From: an uncultured Oscillospiraceae bacterium | Lineage (GTDB): Bacteria; Bacillota; Clostridia; Oscillospirales; Oscillospiraceae | Assembly (NCBI GenBank): GCA_934623545.1 | Contig: CAKTVN010000101.1 | Location: 1-6,366, forward strand | DNA length: 6,366 nt | Reading direction: 5' to 3' | In this document: piece by piece, positions 1 through 5,378 of the stretch | Layout of the letters: every line of letters starts with the position of its first letter | Numbering within the stretch: the stretch's first letter is position 1 | The notes under the pieces: generated by a model | What the model was told of the DNA's origin: nothing | Databases searched by the model: none | What the model saw: the letters and a program-made list of their open reading frames with translations, nothing else | Position numbers and translations under genes: made by a program

Positions 1-415
1 CGTCGGCATATGCCTCGGGGCAGTCGTGCTCGGTGAGACCCAGCTCCTTGTACGAGCAGAGCATACCGTTCGACTCGACGCCGCGGAGCTTGCCTTTTGT
101 GATATGCACGCCGCCGGGCAGGTAGGAATTGTGCAGCGCGGCGGGGACAAGATCGCCCTCATGGACGTTCTGCGCGCCGGTGACGATCTGGAGGGGCGCG
201 TCCTTGCCGGCGTCGACCATGCACACCCACATATGATCGGAATTTTCGTGCCGGACCATCGAGAGGACCCTGCCGACGACCACATTGCGGATGTCTGCAT
301 CCATGCGGGTGGTGGTCTCGACCTTCTGACCGGCGATGGTTATGATCTCGTCGTATTCCTTGTCCGTAGCGGAAATATCCACAAATTCACGGAGCCATTT
401 TCTCGAAATATTCAT
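1..415 (-). CDS. pheT: Phenylalanine-tRNA ligase beta subunit, N-terminal part (runs off the left edge)
   Basis: This is the beta subunit of the cytoplasmic alpha2-beta2 phenylalanyl-tRNA synthetase, which charges tRNA-Phe. Only the first 138 codons are inside the window; the family is usually about 800 residues. The protein starts MNISRKWLREFVDI, typical of PheT. From about residue 40 it has the OB-fold tRNA-binding domain: VVVGRVL (46-52), the HENSD segment (56-60), LQIVTGAQNV (75-84), KLRGVESNGMLCS (109-121) and ELGL (124-127). The ATG at 413-415 is preceded by a clean AAGGAGGA ribosome binding site (423-430, minus strand) with a 7-nt spacer. Only 16 nt separate it from the pheS stop, so the two are co-transcribed and share the T-box leader upstream. 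Nothing looks broken in the visible part. Confidence 0.96.
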   Translation of the reverse strand, partial: MNISRKWLREFVDISATDKEYDEIITIAGQKVETTTRMDADIRNVVVGRVLSMVRHENSDHMWVCMVDAGKDAPLQIVTGAQNVHEGDLVPAALHNSYLPGGVHITKGKLRGVESNGMLCSYKELGLTEHDCPEAYAD

Positions 416-431
416 TGTGTGATCCTCCTTC

Positions 432-1451
432 TCAGAACTGCGACAGGAAGCGAACGTCGTTTTCAAAGATCATGCGCAGATCGCTGATCTGGAAGCGGCG
501 CATCGCCATACGCTCCAGACCGATGCCGAAGGCAAAGCCGGAGTAGACGCTGGGGTCGATGCCGCAGCCCTCGAGCACCTTCGGATGGACCATGCCCGCG
601 CCGAGCAGCTCGATCCAGCCCTCGCCCTTGCAGGTGGGGCAGCCCGCGCCGTGGCACTTGAAGCACTGTACGTCGACCTCGCAGCTCGGCTCGGTGAAGG
701 GGAAGTGGTGCGGGCGGAAGCGGATGACGGAGTCCGCGCCGTACATTGCCTTGATGAGCGTCTCCAGCGTGCCCTTGAGGTCTGCCATCGTGACGCCCTT
801 GTCGATGACCAGACCCTCGATCTGGTGGAACATGGGCGAATGCGTCGCGTCGACCTCGTCCTTGCGGTAGACGCGGCCCGGCGCGAGAACGCGGATGGGC
901 GGCTGACCGATGGCTTCCATCGCGCGGATCTGCATGGGGCTGGTCTGCGTGCGCAGGAGGACCTTCTCGTCGTCGGTGATGTAGAAGGTGTCGCTGCGGT
1001 CGCGGGAGGGATGATTTTCCGCGATGTTGAGCTTTGTAAAGTTATAGTCGGCAAGCTCGACCTCTGGACCGTCGAGGATCTTGAAGCCCATCGAGATGAA
1101 CAGGTCCTTCGCCTCGTCGTTCATCGGGTGCCGGTGCCCGAGCTCTACGGTCTTGCCGGGGACGGTCACGTCGATGGTCTCGGCGGCGAGCTTCTGCTCC
1201 AGCGCCTTCGCCTTGAGCGTGACCTTTGCCTCCTCCAGCTTCTCCTCGATGGCGGCGCGGACGTTGTTCGCGACCTGACCCATCACGGGGCGCTCCTCCG
1301 CGGAGAGCTTACCCATCGTCTTCAGGACGGCAGTCAGCTCGCCCTTTTTGCCGAGGAAGCGCACGCGCAGTGCTTCCAGCTCGCCGGAATCACTGACGGC
1401 GTTCAGCGCGTCGAGCGCTTCCTGCCGGATCTTCTCAAGCTGCTCTTTCAT
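432..1451 (-). CDS. pheS: Phenylalanine-tRNA ligase alpha subunit
   Basis: This is the catalytic alpha subunit of phenylalanyl-tRNA synthetase, a class II enzyme that forms Phe-adenylate and charges tRNA-Phe. It is 339 residues long, the normal length for this bacterial subunit. Residues 1-90 form the N-terminal helical (coiled-coil) tRNA-binding region. The catalytic core follows, with LLRTQTSPMQIRAM (165-178), PGRVYRKDEVDATHSPMFHQ (191-210), FRPHHFPFTEPS (245-256) and motif 3 GFAFGIGLERMAMRRF (305-320). A CFKC...CPTC segment (263-274) matches the cysteine insert common in Firmicute PheS. The segment after HPMN (108-111) seems about three residues shorter than the form I recall from other Clostridia; this is from memory. 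The start at 1449-1451 has AAAAGGAGAA (1461-1470) upstream. It is the first gene of a pheS-pheT operon under T-box control. Confidence 0.98.
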   Translation of the reverse strand: MKEQLEKIRQEALDALNAVSDSGELEALRVRFLGKKGELTAVLKTMGKLSAEERPVMGQVANNVRAAIEEKLEEAKVTLKAKALEQKLAAETIDVTVPGKTVELGHRHPMNDEAKDLFISMGFKILDGPEVELADYNFTKLNIAENHPSRDRSDTFYITDDEKVLLRTQTSPMQIRAMEAIGQPPIRVLAPGRVYRKDEVDATHSPMFHQIEGLVIDKGVTMADLKGTLETLIKAMYGADSVIRFRPHHFPFTEPSCEVDVQCFKCHGAGCPTCKGEGWIELLGAGMVHPKVLEGCGIDPSVYSGFAFGIGLERMAMRRFQISDLRMIFENDVRFLSQF

Positions 1452-1512
1452 AAGATGAAATTCTCCTTTTGAATGAAATTACAAAAATAAACTGTCAAAT
1501 AGCCTCGCAGAG

Positions 1513-1716
1513 TTCCGCCGCGCACGGCGGAATAAAATGTAAATCCGTTTTTTCCGATGGCGTGTACATCGGAAAAAACACTTTACGCAATGCAAGTGTG
1601 GAAATCGTGCGTTGTCAACGCACGATTTATGCGCGCAGCATTGCGCAGCTTTTTCAAACGGAAAACCAGCGAAGCGTTTTCCGTTTGAGCGCCTGTCAAA
1701 AGACTTTTGACAGGCG
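1513..1716. repeat. End-to-end chain of distinct perfect inverted repeats in the pheS leader
   Basis: Between the T-box attenuator and pheS lie hairpins set almost end to end. Five have long or perfect arms: 1513-1520/1525-1532 (8 bp, loop CGCA), 1548-1559/1567-1578 (12 bp, 7-nt loop), 1602-1614/1616-1628 (13 bp, 1-nt centre), 1654-1666/1676-1688 (13 bp, 9-nt loop) and 1690-1702/1704-1716 (13 bp, 1-nt centre). Two shorter ones fill the gaps: 1578-1583/1594-1599 and 1633-1637/1642-1646. The arms differ in sequence, so this is not a direct-repeat or CRISPR array. The segment is clearly more AT-rich than the genes around it. On the minus strand it is transcribed as pheST mRNA leader, downstream of the attenuator. 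Its function is unknown. No credible gene lies in 1471-1717. Confidence 0.85.
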
Positions 1717-1717
1717 T

Positions 1718-1755
1718 AAAAAAATAGTCCTCCGTCCTCACTGGGGACGAAAGAC
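1718..1755 (-). terminator. T-box attenuator of pheST
   Basis: On the minus strand, the arm at 1755-1745 pairs over 11 positions (two G-U) with the arm at 1737-1727. A run of seven T residues (1724-1718) follows three bases after the stem. This is an intrinsic terminator. Its 5' side sits just downstream of the conserved T-box sequence, as expected for the terminator/antiterminator choice: uncharged tRNA-Phe should stabilise the antiterminator and allow read-through into pheS. Confidence 0.9.
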
Positions 1756-1976
1756 CTGCTTCCGCGGTACCACCCGCATTCGCCTTCTGGCGCACCTCAC
1801 AGACCGCAGTCTGCTTCGCCTTTAACGGAGCTGCCCGGCGCGCCCTACTGCATGGTTCAGGCGGCGGCTCACGAGGGAAAGCCCTTCATCCGCGGCAGGC
1901 GGTTTCCAGCATCCCGCCCTCTCTGACGCCGCGTTCCGATGTCAGACGACTCGATCATCGCTTTTGTTCCTATAGC
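1718..1976 (-). promoter_or_regulatory. T-box leader upstream of pheST
   Basis: A tRNA-sensing leader RNA on the minus strand. The conserved antiterminator T-box AATGCGGGTGGTACCGCGG lies at 1780-1762. Stem I shows the distal AGAGAG (1924-1919), a GGCGG/CCGCC apical stem (1918-1914 with 1902-1898), a GAAC element (1858-1855) and an AGTAGG stretch (1849-1844). The antiterminator bulge TGGT (1772-1769) fits a tRNA ending A73-CCA, as tRNA-Phe does. The 5' end is inferred from the promoter at 1983-2011. The triplet in the usual specifier place is not a Phe codon in any register (see findings). The terminator is listed separately. Confidence 0.93.
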
Positions 1977-1982
1977 GCTTCC

Positions 1983-2011
1983 AATATAGCACACGGAAAT
2001 CGGTTTCGCAA
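1983..2011 (-). promoter_or_regulatory. Promoter of the pheST T-box leader
   Basis: On the minus strand, TTGCGA (2011-2006) and TATATT (1988-1983) are separated by exactly 17 nt, a good housekeeping-sigma promoter. Transcription would begin near 1976, just before the T-box stem I. Its -35 box lies 9 nt from the -35 box of the divergent promoter at 2021-2049. Confidence 0.8.
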
Positions 2012-2020
2012 GAATTAAAT

Positions 2021-2049
2021 TTGACGTTCCGGAAAAAACGACCTATAAT
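2021..2049 (+). promoter_or_regulatory. Promoter of the nnrD-lipoprotein-alr-mazF operon
   Basis: TTGACG (2021-2026), a 17-nt spacer and a perfect TATAAT (2044-2049) make a near-consensus housekeeping promoter. Transcription would start near 2056, giving a leader of about 60 nt. That leader carries a small hairpin, CCGATG/CATCGG (2079-2084 with 2089-2094, loop GGAT), just upstream of the nnrD ribosome binding site. Confidence 0.87.
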
Positions 2050-2100
2050 AAGCATGAAATGATCGCGGTTCACATTTGCCGATGGGATCATCGGCTCCGA

Positions 2101-2107
2101 AAGGAGG
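2101..2107 (+). promoter_or_regulatory. Ribosome binding site that fixes the nnrD start
   Basis: AAGGAGG lies 8 nt before the ATG at 2116. It picks this start over the in-frame ATG at 2059, which has no Shine-Dalgarno and falls only a few nt after the predicted transcription start. Confidence 0.9.
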
Positions 2108-2115
2108 AGGCGCAT

Positions 2116-2985
2116 ATGGCAAAGGCGGTATGGCTGGCGCAGTATGTCACGGCAGAGCTGGTAAAGACGGTCCTGCCGGTGCGGGCGCGCAATTCGCACA
2201 AGGGCGACTATGGAAAGATCCTTCTTCTGTGCGGGAGCACGGGGCTGACCGGTGCGGCAATATTGGCGGCGAATGCCGCAGTGCGTTCGGGAAGCGGGCT
2301 GATCTATCTCGGCGTGCCGGAAAGCATCTATCCCATTTGCGCGGCGCGCTGTCTGGGACCGGTCGTGTTTCCGCTCCCATGCGACGGCGGCGGAAGGCTC
2401 AGCCTTTCGGCAAAGCCGGAGATCGAGCGGCGGATGGAGCACGCGGATGCGGCGTTGCTCGGTCCGGGTCTCGGGCGCTCGGAGGAGCTGACGGCGCTGG
2501 TGCACTGGCTGCTGAAAAGCTGCCACAAGCCGCTGGTGCTGGACGCGGACGGCATAAACGCGCTGGAGGGGCATATAGATGTACTGCGCGGAACAGCCTG
2601 TCCCGTGATCCTGACCCCGCACGACGGAGAATTTCTCCGCTTGGGCGGCGACCCGATGGCGCACGACCGCATCGGCGCGGCGCGCGAGTTTGCGGACCGG
2701 ACAGGCACGATCCTTCTTCTCAAGGGGCACCGGACGATCGTCACCGACGGGCGGAACGTCTATCTCAGCGCGGTCGGAAACCCCGGTATGGCGACCGGCG
2801 GGAGCGGCGACGTGCTCGCCGGTGTGATCACATCGCTGCTCGGACAGGGCGTGATGCCGCTGGAGGCGGCGGCGTGCGCCGCATGGATCCACGGCTCTGC
2901 CGGGGATCTGTGCGCCGAAGAGATCGGTGAGTACGGCATGACGCCGGAGGACCTTTTGACGAGGATCCCGCGACTTTTGAGATGA
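2116..2985 (+). CDS. nnrD: ADP-dependent NAD(P)H-hydrate dehydratase
   Basis: This metabolite-repair enzyme dehydrates the S-form of hydrated NADH or NADPH back to the normal cofactor, using ADP. It is 289 residues, the ribokinase-like fold of the YjeF C-terminal domain. Visible motifs: HKGDYGKILLLCGS (28-41), LTGAAILAANAAVRSGSGL (44-62), LLGPGLG (114-120), VLDADGINAL (141-150), ILTPHDGEFLRL (165-176), LLLKGHRTIVTDG (200-212) and NPGMATGGSGDVLAGVI (222-238). D232 in GSGD is the expected catalytic residue. The epimerase domain (NnrE), often fused in front, is absent, so this is a stand-alone dehydratase; the epimerase must be elsewhere if present. It is the first gene after the promoter at 2021-2049. 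The lipoprotein gene follows after 12 nt in the same frame, so only one TGA codon closes this protein. Confidence 0.95.
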   Translation: MAKAVWLAQYVTAELVKTVLPVRARNSHKGDYGKILLLCGSTGLTGAAILAANAAVRSGSGLIYLGVPESIYPICAARCLGPVVFPLPCDGGGRLSLSAKPEIERRMEHADAALLGPGLGRSEELTALVHWLLKSCHKPLVLDADGINALEGHIDVLRGTACPVILTPHDGEFLRLGGDPMAHDRIGAAREFADRTGTILLLKGHRTIVTDGRNVYLSAVGNPGMATGGSGDVLAGVITSLLGQGVMPLEAAACAAWIHGSAGDLCAEEIGEYGMTPEDLLTRIPRLLR

Positions 2986-2997
2986 GCGGGTGATCCT

Positions 2998-3630
2998 TTG
3001 CGGAAAAAATCTCTCTGTGCGCTGTGGGCGGCGCTTGCGCTGCTTTGCGGATGCGCAAAGCAGGATACGCAGATGCAGCGGGCGCTGGATTTCCGGACGG
3101 CGCTGACCGCCGCCGGAGGCTGTGCCTTCACGCTGTCGGTCACGGTCAGCGAGCCGGAGCACGTATACACCTTCGCGATGGACTGCGATTATGAGGCGGG
3201 CGGCGGCGTTCGGCTGGAGCTCACCGAGCCGCAGACCCTCGCCGGGATCGGCGCGGAGATCAGCGCCGACGGCGCGCACATCGTGTATGACGGCACGCAG
3301 GTCGGCTTTTCCGCGCTCGCGGGCGGGCGGCTCGCGCCGATGGAGCTTCCGTATCTGCTCGCGCAGAGCTGGTATGGGGAATATATTTCTGCCGCAGGGC
3401 AGGAGGACGGCTTCGTGCGCGTGAGCTATCTTATGGGCTACGGTGCGGACGAGCTGACGGTCGACACATGGTTCTCAAACGAGACCGGGCAGCCGGAGCA
3501 TTGCGAAATATCTTATGAGGGAGCTGTGCTTCTGAGTGCGGAGGTGCGGGATTTCTCCCTGGAACGAGGCAAAGATGAAAACACTGAGAAGAACCTGGGC
3601 GGAGGTGTCTCTGGACGATCTGGAGCATAA
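2998..3630 (+). CDS. Lipoprotein in the YdcC/GerS position upstream of alr
   Basis: A predicted membrane-anchored lipoprotein of 210 residues. It has a positive N-terminus (MRKK), a hydrophobic stretch (about 6-18) and a lipobox LCGC with the lipid-bearing cysteine at residue 19. The rest is rich in beta-strand patterns such as VRLELTEPQTLAG and AHIVYDGTQVGF, as in LolA/RseB-type folds. The start is a TTG at 2998, the only start that keeps the signal peptide; the Shine-Dalgarno is poor, which suggests coupling to nnrD, whose stop lies 12 nt upstream. In B. subtilis ydcC and in C. difficile gerS (a germination lipoprotein that works with the CwlD amidase) a lipoprotein gene also lies directly before an alanine racemase gene, and that is the basis of this call. 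The sequence match to GerS was not tested. Residues 193-210 overlap the start of alr by 56 nt, an unusually long overlap. Confidence 0.82.
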   Translation: MRKKSLCALWAALALLCGCAKQDTQMQRALDFRTALTAAGGCAFTLSVTVSEPEHVYTFAMDCDYEAGGGVRLELTEPQTLAGIGAEISADGAHIVYDGTQVGFSALAGGRLAPMELPYLLAQSWYGEYISAAGQEDGFVRVSYLMGYGADELTVDTWFSNETGQPEHCEISYEGAVLLSAEVRDFSLERGKDENTEKNLGGGVSGRSGA

Positions 3631-4753
3631 CTACCGCGCGATCCGGGCGCACATTCCGTCCGGCTGCCGCTTTTTGGGCGTGATGAAGGCGGACGCCTAT
3701 GGGCACGGCGCGGTGCCGCTGAGCCATGCGCTGTGTGAGCTGGGGGCGGACTATCTGGCGGTCTCCAATCTGGAGGAGGCGGTGCAGCTGCGTCGCGGCG
3801 GCGTGGACGCGCCGCTGCTGATCTTGGGCTATACCCCGGCGGAGTTTGCCGACACGATGGTGTTCATGGACATCACGCAGGAGGTCCACTCGCTGGAATA
3901 TGCGAAGGAGCTGGATGCGGCGCTTGCAGGGACGAATTATATCCTGAACGTGCATCTCAAGCTGGACACCGGCATGACGCGCATCGGCTTTTTCGCCTAT
4001 GACCACGAGCGGACGCTGCCGGAGCTGCTGGAGGTGTGCCGCCTTTCCCACTTGCACGTCGAAGGTGTGTTCACGCATTTCTGCGTCGCCGACAGCCGGA
4101 GCGAATCGGACGCGGCGTTCACGCGCACGCAGTATGCGCGCTTTATGCAGATGCTCGACGCGCTGGCGGCAAACGGCGTGAAGCCGGAGCTGCGCCACTG
4201 CGGAAGCTCCGGCGCGACGATCCTCTATCCGGAGCTTGCGCTGGATATGGTGCGCCCCGGCATTGCGACATACGGACACGCGCCGTCGAAGGACGCCGAG
4301 GGCGTGCTCGATCTGCGCCCGCTGATGACGGTGCGCACGAAGGTCGCGCAGCTGCGCGAGGTCCCCGCCGGGACGGCGATCAGCTACGGCAGGACCTTTG
4401 CGCCGGAACACGACATCCGCATGGCGGTATTGCCGATCGGCTATGCCGACGGGCTTTCCCGCGCGCTGTCCGGCAAGGTGACGTTCCGCATCCGCGGCAG
4501 GCAGGCGCGCTCGGTCGGGCGCATCTGCATGGATATGTGCATGGTCGACGTGACGGACATTCCGGATATCCGCGTCGGCGATGAGGCAACGCTGTTCGGT
4601 TATGACGCGGACGGGACGCTCCTTCCGTGCGAGCGGCTGGCAGAGGCGACCGGGACGATCAGCTATGAGATCCTCTGCGGCATCAGCAAGCGCATCCCGC
4701 GTATCTATATGCAGGGCGGCAGAGAGCAGGAAATCTTACAATATATCGTCTGA
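3575..4753 (+). CDS. alr: Alanine racemase
   Basis: A cytoplasmic PLP enzyme that interconverts L- and D-alanine, supplying D-Ala for peptidoglycan; near sporulation genes it may also affect alanine-triggered germination. It is 392 residues, close to family size. The PLP lysine is K38 in FLGVMKADAYGHG (33-45). Other motifs are KLDTGMTRIGF (129-139), THFCVADS (167-174), HCGSSGA (208-214, phosphate-binding region), MVRPGIATYG (225-234), the second catalytic base Y271 in AISYGRTF (268-275), VLPIGYADG (285-293) and GRICMDMCMVDVTD (315-328). The ATG at 3575 places the conserved RTWAEVSLDDLEHNYR directly at the N-terminus; the Shine-Dalgarno is modest (GAGG, 3566-3569, 5-nt spacer). A GTG at 3536 would add 13 unrelated residues and is not preferred. 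The start lies inside the lipoprotein gene, so the two are translationally linked. Confidence 0.97.
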   Translation: MKTLRRTWAEVSLDDLEHNYRAIRAHIPSGCRFLGVMKADAYGHGAVPLSHALCELGADYLAVSNLEEAVQLRRGGVDAPLLILGYTPAEFADTMVFMDITQEVHSLEYAKELDAALAGTNYILNVHLKLDTGMTRIGFFAYDHERTLPELLEVCRLSHLHVEGVFTHFCVADSRSESDAAFTRTQYARFMQMLDALAANGVKPELRHCGSSGATILYPELALDMVRPGIATYGHAPSKDAEGVLDLRPLMTVRTKVAQLREVPAGTAISYGRTFAPEHDIRMAVLPIGYADGLSRALSGKVTFRIRGRQARSVGRICMDMCMVDVTDIPDIRVGDEATLFGYDADGTLLPCERLAEATGTISYEILCGISKRIPRIYMQGGREQEILQYIV

Positions 4754-4760
4754 CAAAATT

Positions 4761-4793
4761 CGGGCGCGGAGAGGCTTTCCTTTTCCGTGCCCG
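4761..4793. other. GC-rich hairpin after alr
   Basis: CGGGCGCGGA (4761-4770) pairs with 4784-4793 with one G-U, and the stem extends inward to about 14 bp around a short loop. It begins 8 nt after the alr stop. No T-run follows on the plus strand, so it is a poor intrinsic terminator for alr; on the minus strand only AATTTTG follows. It may be a processing or stabilising structure between alr and mazF. Confidence 0.5.
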
Positions 4794-4846
4794 CGGCATA
4801 GTATGGTTTGAGAGCCTTGCGGCTGTATAAATTCAGCGCGTGCGTG

Positions 4847-4906
4847 GGAAAATAACGGTAGTCCCGCCGGAGACGTGTCAGCTTCCGGCATTTCTACTAT
4901 TTTTCC
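4847..4906 (+). promoter_or_regulatory. Composite stem-loop in the mazF leader
   Basis: Three nested helices line up: GGAAAATA (4847-4854) with 4898-4906 (one bulged T), GTAG (4858-4861) with CTAC (4894-4897), and GCCGGA (4866-4871) with TCCGGC (4884-4889), leaving a 12-nt loop. The structure ends 2 nt before the mazF Shine-Dalgarno GGAG (4909-4912). It could control mazF translation or partly terminate read-through from alr, although its T-rich side is part of the stem. The 169-nt gap from 4754 to 4922 holds this structure, the 4761-4793 hairpin and no credible gene or promoter. Confidence 0.5.
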
Positions 4907-4922
4907 GCGGAGTGTGAAGCGA

Positions 4923-5276
4923 ATGGATACCAACGTAAAACGAGGCGACATCTTCTACGCCGATCTCAGCCCGGTCGTCGGGAGCGAGCAGGGCGGCACA
5001 AGACCGGTCCTGATCGTCCAGAACGACACCGGCAACAAGCATTCTCCGACCGTGATCGCTGCCGCGATCACCAGCCAGACCGGCAAGGCGCGGCTGCCGA
5101 CGCATATTTCGCTTGCGGGTCACGATGTCGGACTCACCAGAGATTCGGTGGTGCTGCTCGAGCAGATCCGCACCATCGACAAGCGGCGTCTGCGGGAGCA
5201 TATGGGTCATGTGGATGAGGGACTCATGAATCAGGTGGACTCCGCCATCGCGGTGAGCTTCGGACTTCAGGGATAA
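4923..5276 (+). CDS. mazF: MazF/NdoA (EndoA)-type mRNA interferase, no adjacent antitoxin gene
   Basis: A ribosome-independent endoribonuclease of the MazF/PemK family, 117 residues, very close in length and sequence to B. subtilis NdoA, which cuts at UACAU. It shows VKRGDIFYADLSPVVGSEQG (5-24) followed by GTRPVLIVQND (25-35), AAAITSQTGKARLPTH (46-61) and SVVLLEQIRTIDKRRL (75-90). R27 and T50 match the catalytic Arg/Thr pair of NdoA, so the enzyme looks intact. The ATG at 4923 has GGAG (4909-4912) with a 10-nt spacer; the extra upstream residues available in this frame are non-conserved. In Bacillus the antitoxin ndoAI sits between alr and ndoA. Here the 169-nt gap cannot encode it. Confidence 0.96.
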   Translation: MDTNVKRGDIFYADLSPVVGSEQGGTRPVLIVQNDTGNKHSPTVIAAAITSQTGKARLPTHISLAGHDVGLTRDSVVLLEQIRTIDKRRLREHMGHVDEGLMNQVDSAIAVSFGLQG

Positions 5277-5329
5277 CGCAGGCGCGCGGCGGAAATGCTG
5301 CGGCGTAAAAGAACTTCATCATGAAAACG

Positions 5330-5378
5330 CGACCTTCCGCATAAGTTTGAAGCAAACGGATGCGGGAGGTCGTTTGTT
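5330..5378 (+). promoter_or_regulatory. Hairpin covering the next gene's ribosome binding site; possible mazF terminator
   Basis: CGACCTTCCGCAT (5330-5342) pairs over 13 positions (one G-U) with 5360-5372, enclosing an inner GTTTG/CAAAC helix (5345-5349 with 5353-5357). The 3' arm contains GGGAGG (5364-5369), the Shine-Dalgarno of the gene at 5379, and TTTGTT follows directly. A competing hairpin pairs CAAACG (5353-5358) with CGTTTG (5371-5376), extendable by two weaker pairs, and would put the Shine-Dalgarno in its loop. It may be a weak terminator after mazF, a translational switch, or both. Confidence 0.7.

Noticed and set aside
585..1472. 295-codon open frame on the plus strand opposite pheS
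   Set aside because: It lies antisense to the fully conserved pheS, has no ribosome binding site and its translation matches no known protein; it is a shadow of GC-rich codon bias.
1470..1498. TTGACA (minus strand, 1498-1493) just upstream of pheS as a second promoter
   Set aside because: No acceptable -10 box lies 16-18 nt downstream, and transcription would begin at or inside the pheS Shine-Dalgarno.
1513..1716. CRISPR array or repeat-family (REP-like) element
   Set aside because: The inverted repeats do not share sequence with each other and there are no regular repeat-spacer units.
1469..1825. 118-codon plus-strand frame across the hairpin chain and T-box
   Set aside because: It has no ribosome binding site, and it crosses the chain of perfect inverted repeats and the minus-strand T-box, which explain the sequence better.
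2059..2115. Upstream ATG at 2059 as nnrD start
   Set aside because: It has no Shine-Dalgarno, lies almost at the predicted transcription start, and the extra residues are not part of the NnrD family.
1942..3279. 445-codon open frame on the minus strand opposite nnrD and the lipoprotein gene
   Set aside because: It runs through both divergent promoters and opposite clear genes, and its Arg-rich composition is typical of a shadow frame.
3431..4411. 326-codon open frame on the minus strand opposite alr
   Set aside because: Its composition (many Arg, His and Gln) and its position opposite a well-conserved alr mark it as a shadow.
4808..4831. Promoter for mazF from TTGAGA (4808-4813) and TATAAA (4826-4831)
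   Set aside because: The spacer is only 12 nt, too short for a housekeeping-sigma promoter.
4754..4922. A small mazE/ndoAI gene between alr and mazF
   Set aside because: The gap is 169 nt, too short for an antitoxin of about 80-95 residues, and no frame in it has a start signal or ribbon-helix-helix-like residues.
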